Positions 51,443-61,181 of a stretch of 64,000 nucleotides of DNA are shown piece by piece (position 1 is the first letter of the stretch; each line of letters begins with the position of its first letter). The translations under genes were made by a program, and so were the position numbers. Source of the stretch: Nitratiruptor sp. YY08-10. Its GTDB lineage: Bacteria > Campylobacterota > Campylobacteria > Campylobacterales > Nitratiruptoraceae. Where the stretch lies: assembly GCF_016629565.1 (NCBI RefSeq), contig NZ_AP023057.1, positions 310,001 through 374,000 of the forward strand, in the 5' to 3' direction. A model generated the notes under the pieces. It did no database searches. It had not been told where the DNA came from and saw nothing but the letters and a program-made list of their open reading frames with translations.

Positions 51443-52230
51443 CGTCTGACCTTTATGAAAGTTCCAAGATAAAAAGCGGATGCAATCAAAATGATGGAAG
51501 CGGTTGCAGAGATATTGAGATAGTAGGCTGCTATCAGTCCAAGAAGCATCATGATAAATGCTAAACATCCTGACATGATCATCATGGAAGTGATATTTTT
51601 GGTATATTTTTCAGCAATATAGGGAGGAATGCTAAAAAGTGCGATGACAAGGATAAGTCCAATGGATCGGATACTCATGACGATCGTTAAAGCGATGAGT
51701 ATGAGTGTAGCAGTATGTAAAGTTTTTACTCTTATGCCGCGTAATATAGCAAACTCTTTATCATATGCCACCAATAAAAGTTGGTGTAAAAAGAGCAGCA
51801 CAAAGAGTGTCGAGACAATATCGACTCCAAGCATAAACCACAAATCGCTTCTTGGAACCATCAAAATATCTCCAAAAAGATATCCCAAAAGATCCACATG
51901 GTATCCTGGAGTCAGATCACTAAAGATGATACCGATGCTCATGCCAGTAGCCCAGATGACTCCAATGGAGATATCTTGGCGCTGGGGATGGGTATAGGAG
52001 ATATAGGCAAGAAGCAGCGCCAAAGCAAGAGCAAAAAGAGTGGCTCCAAAAAGAATGGATATTCCAAAATAAAGCGCTATTCCAATCCCTCCGTAACTAC
52101 CGTGTGCAATGCTTGCAGCAAGATAGTTGTAGCGGTTGATGAGCATCAAAGACCCAATGGTGGCAATAGCGATGCTTATGAGCAATGAAGCGACAATCGA
52201 GTTGGAAAAAAACTCTAAAAATTCACCCAT
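51439..52230 (-). CDS. znuB: Zinc/manganese ABC transporter permease
   Basis: A 263-residue membrane protein with about eight helices and the ABC-3 family pattern NRYNYLAASIAHGSYGGIGIA, then GDILMVPRSDL and SIRSIGLILVIALFSIPP. The start is ATG 52230 behind GAGGAGCTGC, eight bases inside the ATPase gene; an upstream in-frame ATG would add 17 residues overlapping the ATPase more deeply. It forms the membrane channel with the ZnuC-like ATPase and ZnuA-like receptor. Confidence 0.9.
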   Translation of the reverse strand: MGEFLEFFSNSIVASLLISIAIATIGSLMLINRYNYLAASIAHGSYGGIGIALYFGISILFGATLFALALALLLAYISYTHPQRQDISIGVIWATGMSIGIIFSDLTPGYHVDLLGYLFGDILMVPRSDLWFMLGVDIVSTLFVLLFLHQLLLVAYDKEFAILRGIRVKTLHTATLILIALTIVMSIRSIGLILVIALFSIPPYIAEKYTKNITSMMIMSGCLAFIMMLLGLIAAYYLNISATASIILIASAFYLGTFIKVRR

Positions 52231-52948
52231 TGCAGCTCCTATAGAGCTCTTCAAGGAGTTCCATTTCGCAAAAATGGCCATCTTTTTTATCGATATTCAG
52301 CGGGATATTGGTATGTTCATACAGTTTTCTGTTGACATACAGGACTCTTTGAACACCTTCCAAAAGGATGTTGATATCGTGACTGACGACGATTCGGGTA
52401 AGATTCAGATTTTTTAAAAGATGATAAATCTCTTTTTGCGATTGCAGATCCACTGAAGCGGTCGGCTCATCCAAGATCAAAATTTTCGGATCACTGATGA
52501 TGGCTCTAGCAAGCAGTACTCTTTGGCGCTGACCACCCGAGAGTTGGGAAATCTTTTTTTCAATGATATGTTCAATACCGAGTTTCCTTGTGACATTTCC
52601 GAGTGCTTCATAATCTTTTTGATCAAAACGGAGTCTGTTTGCTTGCAGTCTTCCTTGCAAAATGACCTCTTTGGCAAGCAATGGAATATCGAGATTGAAG
52701 TTGATATGTTGGGGAAGGTATCCGATGAGGCTGCTTACTTTTTGTGGTGGCTGACCAAAAATATGTACGCTGCCTTTTGTAGGTTGGAGCAGACCCAAAA
52801 TGAGTTTCACGAGGGTTGTTTTGCCGCCTCCGTTTGGCCCTATGATAGCGATATATTCATTTTCTTCGATTGAAACAGTTATATCTTCCAAAACATACTC
52901 GTTTTGGTAGCGAAACCAAAGATGTTCAATCTCAATGGCTTTGCGCAA
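52223..52948 (-). CDS. znuC: Zinc/manganese ABC transporter ATPase
   Basis: A 241-residue ATPase with Walker A GPNGGGKTTLV, Q-loop LPQHINFN, signature LSGGQRQRVLLARA, Walker B ILILDEPTASVD and the switch VSHD. It powers metal uptake with its neighbours; it overlaps the receptor gene by 17 bases and the permease gene by eight. Confidence 0.92.
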   Translation of the reverse strand: MRKAIEIEHLWFRYQNEYVLEDITVSIEENEYIAIIGPNGGGKTTLVKLILGLLQPTKGSVHIFGQPPQKVSSLIGYLPQHINFNLDIPLLAKEVILQGRLQANRLRFDQKDYEALGNVTRKLGIEHIIEKKISQLSGGQRQRVLLARAIISDPKILILDEPTASVDLQSQKEIYHLLKNLNLTRIVVSHDINILLEGVQRVLYVNRKLYEHTNIPLNIDKKDGHFCEMELLEELYRSCNG

Positions 52949-53765
52949 TCGCTTTTCCTATTGCTATGATATTTGTATCCCACTCATATGCCAAAGGATC
53001 GATCACAACTATCTTTGCATTGAGCTTCTTTGCCAAGAATTTGGCACTTCTTTTGGGAAACTGCGGCTCTATGAAAATCATTTTGATATGCAGCTCTTTA
53101 GCTCTTTTTGCAATCTCCATTAAGTGTGCGATCTTTGGTTCTTTTCCCTCTTCTTCGATCGCCATTTGATGTAAACCGTATACTTTTGCAAAATAGCCTA
53201 AAGAAGGGTGGAAGATTAAAAATGTTTTATGCGAGCTCTTTTGTAGCATTTTAAATAGCCGCATATCGATCTTTGCTATTTTGTCTATAAATCTTACGAA
53301 ATTTTTTTGATACAGATTGCATTGTTTTGTATCGAGTGCACAAAGTTCTTGCAATGTTCTTCTGGCAATCAACTGCATATATGGAGGTGCAAGCCAAATA
53401 TGAGGATCGTGACCATCTGTGTGGTGATGCTCATGGTGGTGCGCTTTCATAGGAAATCTGTGGAGATACTCTCCCATATCGACAATTTTTAGATTTGGAT
53501 TGATTGCTTTAAATTTTTTTAGCCATCTCTTTTCAAAAGGCACACCGATGGTAAAATAGCATGTTGCTTTTTTGATGAGCATTGCCTGGGAAGGCTTGAG
53601 GGAAAATGTAGCCGGAGATGCTCCTTTTGGAATAAGGACAGAAACATTGAACGAATCTGGCGCCAATGTATCAACGATATATTTTTGAGGCAGTATAGAA
53701 ACAAGGATTGTCTCTTTTGCACTTAAAACTAAAGTGAGAAAAAATATAGCTATTATTGCTCTCAT
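52932..53765 (-). CDS. znuA: Zinc-binding periplasmic receptor, ZnuA-like
   Basis: A 277-residue cluster A-I solute receptor with signal peptide (residues 1-15). A His-rich loop HHHEHHHTDGHDPHIW (about 113-128) is typical of zinc receptors, and the metal-site His and Glu/Asp candidates are in DPHIWLAPP, LIFHPSLGYF and FIEPQF. His content favours zinc over manganese. It is first of three transporter genes. Confidence 0.92.
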   Translation of the reverse strand: MRAIIAIFFLTLVLSAKETILVSILPQKYIVDTLAPDSFNVSVLIPKGASPATFSLKPSQAMLIKKATCYFTIGVPFEKRWLKKFKAINPNLKIVDMGEYLHRFPMKAHHHEHHHTDGHDPHIWLAPPYMQLIARRTLQELCALDTKQCNLYQKNFVRFIDKIAKIDMRLFKMLQKSSHKTFLIFHPSLGYFAKVYGLHQMAIEEEGKEPKIAHLMEIAKRAKELHIKMIFIEPQFPKRSAKFLAKKLNAKIVVIDPLAYEWDTNIIAIGKAIAQSH

Positions 53766-53789
53766 GCTGTTCCTTTGTCCAAAATTATA

Positions 53790-54728
53790 TCAAAAGAGAT
53801 TCATGCAGCTGCAATGGATCGATCCATGCTGGCGAATAAGCACACTTGCATCGAGACCTATGACGTCTCTATCTGGAAATAATGAGCGAAAGAGACTCAG
53901 AGCTGCTTCGTCGTTGCTGTCTTGATAGGTTGGAACAATAATGGCATTGTTGATGAAAACAAAGTTTGCATAACTTGCCGGAAGACGCTCACCATCGTAA
54001 TATTTTGGTTCTATCCAGGGAAGCGGAATGGTTTTGAGTCCAAAATTTTGTAGCTGCTGTTTCATCTTTTGCAGTGCTTCATAGTGAATATCCTTTGGAT
54101 CGTCACATTCCACATAGACCACTGTATCAGGAGAAATAAAGCGAGCAAGCATATCGATATGGCCGTCCGTATCATCTCCTTCTAAAAAGCCGTGATTTAG
54201 CCAAAAAATTGTTTCAACTCCAAGTGTCGTTTTCAGATACGTTTCAATCTCATCTTGCGTCATGTACGGGTTTCTGTTTGCTTCCAAAAGGCACGATGTT
54301 GTTGTAAGTAATAGCCCTTTGCCATTGGAATCGATACTGCCTCCCTCCAGTACAAAGCCTATCTTTTTGGTGTTGAAAATTTTTCGATTGAGAAGATTGT
54401 CATAATTTGCTGGGTATTTGAGCCCCCAGCCGTTGAATGTAAAATCAAGAAGTTTGGGTCTATCATTTTCAAATATTGTGATAGGTCCAAAATCACGCAC
54501 CCATGTATCGTTTGTCTGGGCTTTAAAGATTTTTATATCATGCTTTGTTGGAGGAAAGCTAAGATCTTCTTGGCTAATTAGATAGACATCTTGATAGTGA
54601 GTAACAATAGAGATAAATTCATTAAAAAAATCTCTTGCTTCTTCAAGATATGGAGACCAGTCACTCTCTTCATGAGGATATGCTACCAAAAGAGCCTTCT
54701 GTCTTTCCCATTCCGCAGGCAGTTTCAT
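53790..54728 (-). CDS. aguA: Agmatine deiminase
   Basis: A 312-residue enzyme of the guanidine-modifying superfamily that turns agmatine into N-carbamoylputrescine. Motifs: NDTWVRDFGPI, LEGGSIDSNGKG, GDDTDGHIDM and the C-terminal catalytic Cys in GSIHCSCMNLF, where the first Cys follows the GxxHC pattern. It is somewhat shorter than the classic form (about 365). It starts the minus-strand run that ends with aguB and the globin. Confidence 0.92.
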   Translation of the reverse strand: MKLPAEWERQKALLVAYPHEESDWSPYLEEARDFFNEFISIVTHYQDVYLISQEDLSFPPTKHDIKIFKAQTNDTWVRDFGPITIFENDRPKLLDFTFNGWGLKYPANYDNLLNRKIFNTKKIGFVLEGGSIDSNGKGLLLTTTSCLLEANRNPYMTQDEIETYLKTTLGVETIFWLNHGFLEGDDTDGHIDMLARFISPDTVVYVECDDPKDIHYEALQKMKQQLQNFGLKTIPLPWIEPKYYDGERLPASYANFVFINNAIIVPTYQDSNDEAALSLFRSLFPDRDVIGLDASVLIRQHGSIHCSCMNLF

Positions 54729-54823
54729 ATGAAGCCTTTTTGATTGTTATGGTATCGAAAAATGGTAAGATATTAGAAATTCCTTATATGTGTTAAATGT
54801 GTTGTTCTAAAAAAAGGAATGAA

Positions 54824-55315
54824 ATGACGTTTGAAGAGCTTTGGAAAATTTTATCATCAGAAATTGTAAAAAGGATAAACAATCATAACGGATTAGGGTA
54901 TTTTGCAAAAAATAGAGCAAAATTTGAAGGATGGTTGAAGGTGGAAATTTGCGATATTTTATCGAAATATACGACTGACATTGTGCCTGAAAAAGATAGA
55001 ATTGATATTGTTTTTGATAATTGGGCTTTGGAACTCAAAACAGCAAATACAAATTACCACTATAATGATGTTGTAAATAAAACAAGGCCAATTACCAAAA
55101 ACATTCAAAGTATAATTAAAGATATAAAAGATTTAAGAAAAAATAGTACCTATATACACAAAGCAGTACTTTTTATTGTTTTTCCTTTATCAAAAGAGGT
55201 AGAATATTGGGATAGGCACATTTTGAAAATAGAAAATGAACTGCAAGAGTTAAGAGAAAAAGAGTTTCGATTTAAAAATGCAATCCCAGCGATTTTGTAT
55301 TGCGGTCTGGTTTAG
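54824..55315 (+). CDS. Orphan putative PD-(D/E)XK nuclease-like protein
   Basis: A 163-residue protein. The stretch KFEGWLKVEICDIL, then DRIDIVFDNWALELKTAN (about 65-82), has the Asp followed by Glu-x-Lys spacing of PD-(D/E)XK nucleases, with an upstream helix Glu. The remainder is helix-strand alternation (HKAVLFIVFPL). The DNA is clearly richer in A/T than the neighbours and the gene stands alone without a methyltransferase or partner, which suggests transfer. The start at ATG 54824 has AAGGA upstream; the frame also has an ATG nine codons earlier. Confidence 0.65.
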   Translation: MTFEELWKILSSEIVKRINNHNGLGYFAKNRAKFEGWLKVEICDILSKYTTDIVPEKDRIDIVFDNWALELKTANTNYHYNDVVNKTRPITKNIQSIIKDIKDLRKNSTYIHKAVLFIVFPLSKEVEYWDRHILKIENELQELREKEFRFKNAIPAILYCGLV

Positions 55316-55364
55316 TTTGAAGATGGGATTTGCAATTTCTAATAGATAACATTACTCATTTTGC

Positions 55365-55370
55365 TACAAT
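55365..55370 (+). promoter_or_regulatory. -10 box immediately before alr
   Basis: TACAAT ends six bases before the alr ATG (55376), so the transcript would begin at or next to the start codon. No ribosome site is present between them. Confidence 0.5.
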
Positions 55371-55375
55371 TCCTT

Positions 55376-56374
55376 ATGGCATATGTAAAACTAAGTGAAA
55401 AAGCGCTCAAACACAATCTAGAGACTATATCCAAAAAAGCCGGTGGTACCGAAAAAATAGCTGCTGTTTTGAAAGACAATGCCTATGGGCACGGTATAGA
55501 GGAATTTGGAAAAAAGATCAGCAGGCTTGGTATCAAAAAAGCGGTGGTGCGTACGCACGTAGAGGCACTCAAAATAGCTGACTTTTTCCCCTACATTCTT
55601 ATTCTCTCTGATGTTCCCCGTCATGATGCTTTTCATTATGCCATCAATGATTTGGATACATTGCAGGTATTGGAACCAGGGACGAAGGTCCATCTGAAAG
55701 TCGATACCGGAATGCATAGAAACGGTATCGCTTTAGAGGAGATTGAAAAGGCATTTGAGCTATTACAAAAAAACAGAGCTCATTTGACAGGAGTGTTCAC
55801 CCATTTTAGAAGTGCAGATGAGTTAAGTAGTGAACTCTTTTGGCAAAATGAGCTTTGGCAGTATGCGAAAAAGAAAGTTATACAGCTCATCAAAAAAAAC
55901 AGGGTGTCAAAACCGCTCTTTCATGCTGTAAACAGTGCAGCTCTGTTTCGATTGGGATGTGAGGATGATTTTGCACGAGTCGGGATAGCATTGTACGGAT
56001 ATACAGAATTGGATCCACTGTATGACCCTCCTGTGTTAGAGCCGGTTGCATCACTTTGGGCTAAAAAAATTGTTTCAAGAAGACTGAAAAAGGGTGAGCG
56101 AGTCGGATATGGTGGCATATACGAAGCTAAGGAGGATATGGTTATCAGTACCTATGACGCAGGCTATGCAGACGGAATTTTTCGCTTCCAAAAAGAGATT
56201 GAAGATGGGAAAATTTTAGGAAGAGTGAGCATGGACTCCATCCTCTTGGAAGGAGAGGAAAAAGAGATTTGTATCTTTAGTGACGCTAAAAAGATGGCCC
56301 ATGCATTAGGGACGATTAGCTACGAACTTCTTGTGAAAATGCCGGCTCATCTTAGTCGCAATTGGGTTGATTAG
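55376..56374 (+). CDS. alr: Alanine racemase
   Basis: A 332-residue PLP enzyme making D-alanine for the cell wall. The PLP Lys is in AAVLKDNAYGHG (about residue 34), followed by VHLKVDTGMHRNGI and ALYGYTELDP; the catalytic Tyr of the C-terminal domain is in VGYGGIYEA (Tyr in GYGG). It is shorter than typical (about 360), as in other Campylobacterota. The start ATG 55376 lacks a ribosome site but lies next to a TACAAT box. The last 23 bases overlap a convergent gene. Confidence 0.93.
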   Translation: MAYVKLSEKALKHNLETISKKAGGTEKIAAVLKDNAYGHGIEEFGKKISRLGIKKAVVRTHVEALKIADFFPYILILSDVPRHDAFHYAINDLDTLQVLEPGTKVHLKVDTGMHRNGIALEEIEKAFELLQKNRAHLTGVFTHFRSADELSSELFWQNELWQYAKKKVIQLIKKNRVSKPLFHAVNSAALFRLGCEDDFARVGIALYGYTELDPLYDPPVLEPVASLWAKKIVSRRLKKGERVGYGGIYEAKEDMVISTYDAGYADGIFRFQKEIEDGKILGRVSMDSILLEGEEKEICIFSDAKKMAHALGTISYELLVKMPAHLSRNWVD

Positions 56375-56729
56375 TTAAAAATACCCCATCGATTCCGGCC
56401 TCAATCGCTTTTTCGATCAATCTTTCATCCATCAAAGCGATCACCTTGGCATCGAAAAGATAATTTTCCGCTATCTTTTGCACTTTTTTCGCTAGATCAA
56501 ATGGACATAGTAGAAAAGAGGCGTGCAGTGCATTTGCATAGACCGCCTCTTTTATATTTGCTATCTCCACAGCAACTTGTATTCCATTTTTTTGACAATA
56601 GCGTAACATCTCAAAATCAAATGCAAAGCGTACAATGCTGTTTGGCGGTGTTGAGGCTATTTGCTCTTTGTTTTCAACTAGATGAAATGAAGGAGCCGGA
56701 ATCTTGGGATGACCAAATATCAGCATCAT
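56352..56729 (-). CDS. Conserved-looking protein of unknown function
   Basis: A 125-residue cytoplasmic protein of alternating helices and short hydrophobic strands (NSIVRFAFDFEML, IQVAVEIANIKEAVYANAL, AKVIALMDERLIEKAIEAGIDGVFL), the look of half a TIM barrel. I do not recognise the family. GGAG precedes ATG 56729, and the ATG overlaps the stop of the PP0621-like gene, so it belongs to the ribA-rsmG unit. Its end overlaps alr by 23 bases. Confidence 0.7.
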   Translation of the reverse strand: MMLIFGHPKIPAPSFHLVENKEQIASTPPNSIVRFAFDFEMLRYCQKNGIQVAVEIANIKEAVYANALHASFLLCPFDLAKKVQKIAENYLFDAKVIALMDERLIEKAIEAGIDGVFLTNQPNCD

Positions 56730-56926
56730 TTTGCTCCTGCACACTCTTTTGAGCAGTAATATTTGCCATTTTTAATGATCGCTTCTTTGTTGCTTACATA
56801 TGTTCCACATGTGTCGCACTCAACCATCGTATCTGTCTCTTTATCATGGGTAATTGGCTTTTTCTTGATAAAGAAGTAATAGATTCCGCCGATAACTGCT
56901 GCAAGAAGTAAAATTTTAAATAACAT
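56726..56926 (-). CDS. PP0621 family small membrane protein with zinc-ribbon-like Cys
   Basis: A 66-residue protein: one N-terminal membrane helix (about 2-19), a basic linker (IKKKP) and a C-terminal Cys module [10 protein letters not shown] and YYCSKECAG, four Cys in two pairs that can bind zinc. This is the PP0621 pattern. Function unknown. It overlaps the rsmG end by 11 bases. Confidence 0.85.
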   Translation of the reverse strand: MLFKILLLAAVIGGIYYFFIKKKPITHDKETDTMVECDTCGTYVSNKEAIIKNGKYYCSKECAGAK

Positions 56927-57461
56927 CGTCTCCCTTTAGTAGTAGATATTTTCTTTTTCCTCGCTCAAATATAGAGTAGTGGTCCATTCCTTCCAGTTCA
57001 CTTTTAAGATTTTCGCCCTTGTAAAAGAGAAGCGTTGTCGAGGGTGTGATGAATGGTCTACTTAGTTCAATTAGATCTTTCGTTTTCATCACAGCCCGTG
57101 AAGTGATAAGATCCATAGGGATTGCTTCGATCTCTTCCGCTCTTTTTTTATAGACTTCCACGTTATCTAAAGAAAGGATCGATTTCATATAGTGTAGGAA
57201 ACTAGCCCGTTTTTGTCTTGGTTCAGTAAGAATCCACTGTGTCTTTGGCATCGCAATGGCCAAAACGAGTCCGGGGAAACCGGCTCCTGTACCGATATCA
57301 AGGGCATTTTGTATGGTATCTGGTAGAAATTGCAGTGCAAAGAGGGTATCTTCGATATTTTCTTGCACCTCCTCTTCGCTCTTTGCCCCTGTGAGGTTGT
57401 GAATCTTGTTCCATTCCAGAAGTTTTTGGGTAAAAACATTGAGTTTTTCTTCGGTACTCAT
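56916..57461 (-). CDS. rsmG: 16S rRNA (guanine527-N7)-methyltransferase
   Basis: A 181-residue SAM-dependent enzyme. KIHNLTG near residue 19, [17 protein letters not shown] (SAM loop, about 55-71), [11 protein letters not shown] and [10 protein letters not shown] are family marks. The ATG at 57461 overlaps the ribA stop (tgATG). It is a little shorter than the E. coli protein (207). Confidence 0.94.
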   Translation of the reverse strand: MSTEEKLNVFTQKLLEWNKIHNLTGAKSEEEVQENIEDTLFALQFLPDTIQNALDIGTGAGFPGLVLAIAMPKTQWILTEPRQKRASFLHYMKSILSLDNVEVYKKRAEEIEAIPMDLITSRAVMKTKDLIELSRPFITPSTTLLFYKGENLKSELEGMDHYSIFERGKRKYLLLKGDDVI

Positions 57462-58024
57462 CAAAGCATATGTCCCATTTTCTCTTTTTTTGTCTTCAAG
57501 TAGGCTTCATTGTGAGGATTTGGTGAAACCTTGATAGGTATGCGTTCAACGATCTCTACATTTTTCAAACTTTCAATTTTTTTAGGATTGTTTGTCAAAA
57601 GCCGTATTTGATCAATTCCATAAAAATCGAGGATAAACTCGACCATCTCATAAGTCCTCTCATCTGCAGAAAATCCAAGTTGATGGTTTGCTTCGATTGT
57701 ATCATACCCTTTATCCTGCAATGCATAGGCATTGACTTTATTCAAAAGGCCGATATTGCGTCCTTCTTGTCTGAGATAGATAAGCATTCCGCCATGTTGT
57801 GCGATGTAGTTGAGGGCAAAATGCAGCTGTTCTCCGCAGTCGCACTTTTTGCTTCCAAGAGTGTCACCTGTAAGACATTCGGAATGGACACGAACCACTG
57901 GGGCTTTTCCAAGAGGCTCTTTGATCATGACAAGATGTTCTTTACACCCTTGGGCAAAACATTGGATTTTAAAATCCCCATAGCTTGTAGGGAGGTTGGC
58001 GACTTCACTGACTTTTATATCCAT
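57461..58024 (-). CDS. ribA: GTP cyclohydrolase II
   Basis: A 187-residue enzyme for the first step of riboflavin synthesis. [21 protein letters not shown] holds the three zinc Cys, and [14 protein letters not shown] and [11 protein letters not shown] are signature stretches. I chose ATG 58024 because GAGG stands just before it and the family begins there; the frame runs 13 codons further upstream. It is a stand-alone RibA without the RibB domain. Divergent from hemB. Confidence 0.95.
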   Translation of the reverse strand: MDIKVSEVANLPTSYGDFKIQCFAQGCKEHLVMIKEPLGKAPVVRVHSECLTGDTLGSKKCDCGEQLHFALNYIAQHGGMLIYLRQEGRNIGLLNKVNAYALQDKGYDTIEANHQLGFSADERTYEMVEFILDFYGIDQIRLLTNNPKKIESLKNVEIVERIPIKVSPNPHNEAYLKTKKEKMGHML

Positions 58025-58083
58025 TTTCCTCTTCTTTTGGTAAAATAGCCTAACTTTGCTCAAATTATATCAAAAGGCTTTCC

Positions 58084-59049
58084 ATGTTTAAACGTTTTCG
58101 AAGACTCAGGCTCAATCCTGTATTGAGAAACCTTGTGCAAGAGACGAGATTGAGTGCAAATGATTTTATCTATCCGTTATTTGTTCGAAGTGGAGAAGGG
58201 ATCAAAAAAGAGGTGGACTCGATGCCCGGAGTCTACCAAATGAGTATTGATGAAGTGGTAAAAGAGTGTGAAGAGCTGAAAAAACTTAGGCTCTATGCAA
58301 TTATTTTGTTTGGTATTCCTGATGTCAAAGACAGTGTAGGAAGTGAAGCACTTTGTGAGTCAGGAATCATTGCGCGTGCTATCAAAGCGATTAAAGAAGC
58401 ACATCCTGACATGTTTGTTGTGACAGATCTTTGTTTTTGCGAATATACCGATCATGGTCATTGTGGAGTACTCGATCCAAAACTGCAAACAGTGGACAAT
58501 GATGCAACTCTTGAGTTGTTAGCGAAACAAGCGGTAGTTCATGCAAAAGCAGGCAGCGATATGATCGCGCCAAGCGGAATGATGGATGGAATGATTGCCG
58601 CTATTAGAGCCGGACTTGATGCAGCGGGATTCAGTCATATTCCTATTATGAGCTATTCGACAAAGTTTGCCAGTGCCTACTACGGACCGTTTCGTGATGT
58701 GGCAGAGTCTGCTCCAAGTTTTGGGGATAGAAGAAGCTATCAGATGAATCCTGCAAACAGGCGCGAAGCGATTTTGGAAAGCATAGAGGATGAGACAGAA
58801 GGTGCAGATATTTTGATGGTAAAACCTGCGTTAGCATATCTGGATATTGTTCGGGATATCAGGGAGGCTTCGATGCTTCCGCTGGCTGTTTATAATGTTA
58901 GCGGGGAGTATTCGATGCTGAAGATGGCTGCTCGAGCAGGAGTAATTGATTATGAAAAGGTGATGATGGAGACGCTTCTTGGTTTTAAACGCGCAGGTGC
59001 AGATATTATCATCACCTACCATGCGAAAGAGGCAGCAAAACTGCTATAA
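58084..59049 (+). CDS. hemB: Delta-aminolevulinic acid dehydratase
   Basis: A 321-residue enzyme joining two aminolevulinate molecules to porphobilinogen in haem synthesis. The zinc Cys set is in [14 protein letters not shown] (about residues 117-130), the two substrate Lys are in [19 protein letters not shown] and [13 protein letters not shown]. It is the zinc type. Within the window hemN is also present, four genes on, on the same strand. Confidence 0.96.
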   Translation: MFKRFRRLRLNPVLRNLVQETRLSANDFIYPLFVRSGEGIKKEVDSMPGVYQMSIDEVVKECEELKKLRLYAIILFGIPDVKDSVGSEALCESGIIARAIKAIKEAHPDMFVVTDLCFCEYTDHGHCGVLDPKLQTVDNDATLELLAKQAVVHAKAGSDMIAPSGMMDGMIAAIRAGLDAAGFSHIPIMSYSTKFASAYYGPFRDVAESAPSFGDRRSYQMNPANRREAILESIEDETEGADILMVKPALAYLDIVRDIREASMLPLAVYNVSGEYSMLKMAARAGVIDYEKVMMETLLGFKRAGADIIITYHAKEAAKLL

Positions 59050-59081
59050 TTATTTTTTTAATTTCCCGGCAAGGACAGGTC

Positions 59082-60023
59082 TTGAGACACTTTTTAACAC
59101 TGAAAGATTTTACAAAAGAAGAGATTTTGGAGATGATCGAACTGGCCCGTTCGATCAAAGCCGAGACTAAGCGAAGAGAGTTTGTGCCCTATTTGGAAAA
59201 CAAAACATTAGCGATGATTTTTGAAAAAAGTTCAACTCGAACGAGAGTCAGTTTTGAAGTTGGAATATATCAACTTGGCGGAATCGGGCTTTTTTTGAGT
59301 AAAAACGATATCCAGCTTGGTCGTGGTGAGCCTATGAAAGATACGGCTCGTGTGGTAAGTCGCATGTGCGATATGGTGATGATACGAACCTATGAACAAA
59401 GCAAACTGGAAGAGTTTGCCGCTTTTAGTCAAGTTCCTGTCATTAACGGTCTGACAAACGAGTACCATCCAGTTCAGTTGATGGCCGATTATTTGACGAT
59501 GATAGAATATGGAAAAGCGGATAATCCTGTTGTTGCTTATGTGGGCGATGGAAACAATATGGCCCACTCCTGGCTCATGTTGGCCGGTAAACTTGGATTT
59601 ACCCTCCGCATAGCCACGCCCAAAGGGTATGAGCCGGATCCAAATATTGTAGAAGAAGCACAGCGTTTTGCTAAAGAGAGCGGTGCGACGATCGAGCTTA
59701 TGCACGATCCGAAAGCGGCGGTCAAAGATTCCGATGTAGTAACGACAGATACATGGATAAGCATGGGCCAGGAAGAGGAAAAAGAGAAAAGAGTTAAAGA
59801 TTTTAAAGGATTTCAAGTCGATACAGCGCTTATGTCCTTGGCAAAAGAGGATGCCATATTTTTACACTGTTTGCCAGCATACAGGGGATATGAAGTCTCT
59901 GAGGAGGTATTTGAAGCACACGCCGATGAGATTTTCGATGAGGCTGAAAACAGACTCCACGCCCAAAAGGGAATCATGGTTTGGCTTGATAGAAAAAGGG
60001 GTGAATCGTGCGATATTTTTTGA
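59082..60023 (+). CDS. argF: Ornithine carbamoyltransferase
   Basis: A 313-residue enzyme making citrulline. The carbamoyl-phosphate loop [13 protein letters not shown] is at about 46-58, HPVQ at about 127, and the ornithine loop with catalytic Cys is [12 protein letters not shown]. The start is TTG 59082 behind AAGGA; no ATG fits. The 3' end overlaps the cytochrome gene by 16 bases. Confidence 0.95.
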   Translation: MRHFLTLKDFTKEEILEMIELARSIKAETKRREFVPYLENKTLAMIFEKSSTRTRVSFEVGIYQLGGIGLFLSKNDIQLGRGEPMKDTARVVSRMCDMVMIRTYEQSKLEEFAAFSQVPVINGLTNEYHPVQLMADYLTMIEYGKADNPVVAYVGDGNNMAHSWLMLAGKLGFTLRIATPKGYEPDPNIVEEAQRFAKESGATIELMHDPKAAVKDSDVVTTDTWISMGQEEEKEKRVKDFKGFQVDTALMSLAKEDAIFLHCLPAYRGYEVSEEVFEAHADEIFDEAENRLHAQKGIMVWLDRKRGESCDIF

Positions 60024-61171
60024 TTGTTTTACTTGCCTTTCCTCTTTTTGCCGCCAATATCAGTAAGAGATATATGGTTGCCAATAACTGTATAGGCTGC
60101 CATAAATGGGTAGTGGACAAATGGAAAACCTCTTGGCACTCACGATCACACTACTCAAAAGACCCGCTTTACAAAGCAACGTTGCAGTATATGTCCAAAA
60201 AACTGCATCGTCCATTGGAAGCGATAGAGATCAAATGTGCACAGTGCCACAATCCTCGAATGGATGTGAAAAGAATGAGTGAGGATGAAATCATCTCCAG
60301 AGCGGTTGGAATCGGTGATAAAAAAACAGACGAAGCGATCAATGCAGCCTATGTGAAAGATGGAATCAACTGTATCGTCTGTCACAATATCAAAGAGATC
60401 AAAGAGAGCCACGATCCTGACAAACGAGGATATAAAAGTATCGTGTGGGGACCGAATGATACGATGGTGGGACCGTTTGCTGATGCAAAATCACCATATC
60501 ATAAAACAATGCAAGCAGATCATTTCCTTCACCCCAACAAGCTCTGTTTTGTGTGCCACTACAATGGCCGCAACAAATACCATAAACTGGTCTATGAAAC
60601 GGGAATGGAGTATGAACACTCAGGTTCGACAAAACAGTGTGTCGAGTGTCATATGAGCGAAAAAAGAGAGCGTCGCTTGGCAAATATCGTAGTCAACGGA
60701 TCATTGCCGAAGATCAGAGCTGTACGTGACCATCTTTTTATGGGTGCGAGAAACGGCGATATTTTACAAAAAGCTCTTGATGTCAAAGCTTCTGTAAGCA
60801 ATGGACAGCTAACAATCCATTTGATCAATAGAACACCCCACCGTGTTCCGACAGGTTTTGCGGGAAGAATGATCGTCATTGAGGCCCACTTTGGCAATAC
60901 TCTGAAAAAAAAGATGATTAAAACAGAGTATCACGACAGAAAAGGGAGGATAACGGTTCCGTATCTGGGTAAGAAAAAAGTATTTGACAATAGAATCTTG
61001 CCAAACGAAGACAGAGTTGTTACGTTTGATATCCCTTCGAACCATTCGCAGGAGATTTTGATCAAAATCTATTACCGATTGATCAATGACGATCTTGAAA
61101 AAAAATTGAAAGTGAAAGATCCTATTTTTCATAAAAACTATCCTATCGCCAATTTGAAACTCAAGATATAA
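60008..61171 (+). CDS. Periplasmic five-haem c-type cytochrome
   Basis: A 387-residue exported protein: signal peptide 1-16, then five CxxCH haem sites at residues 28-32, 77-81, 122-126, 180-184 and 211-215. Further His residues, such as HSRSHYS, are available as second ligands. Residues from about 265 to the end form a beta-strand domain without haems. The arrangement recalls the cytochrome c554-type family. It could pass electrons in sulfur or nitrogen respiration; the exact partner is unknown. The start is GTG 60008 behind AGGGG, inside argF. In Campylobacter argF is, as I recall, followed directly by the DUF2603 gene, so this gene may be an insertion. Confidence 0.88.
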   Translation: MRYFLIVLLAFPLFAANISKRYMVANNCIGCHKWVVDKWKTSWHSRSHYSKDPLYKATLQYMSKKLHRPLEAIEIKCAQCHNPRMDVKRMSEDEIISRAVGIGDKKTDEAINAAYVKDGINCIVCHNIKEIKESHDPDKRGYKSIVWGPNDTMVGPFADAKSPYHKTMQADHFLHPNKLCFVCHYNGRNKYHKLVYETGMEYEHSGSTKQCVECHMSEKRERRLANIVVNGSLPKIRAVRDHLFMGARNGDILQKALDVKASVSNGQLTIHLINRTPHRVPTGFAGRMIVIEAHFGNTLKKKMIKTEYHDRKGRITVPYLGKKKVFDNRILPNEDRVVTFDIPSNHSQEILIKIYYRLINDDLEKKLKVKDPIFHKNYPIANLKLKI

Positions 61172-61181
61172 TGGAGGAGAT

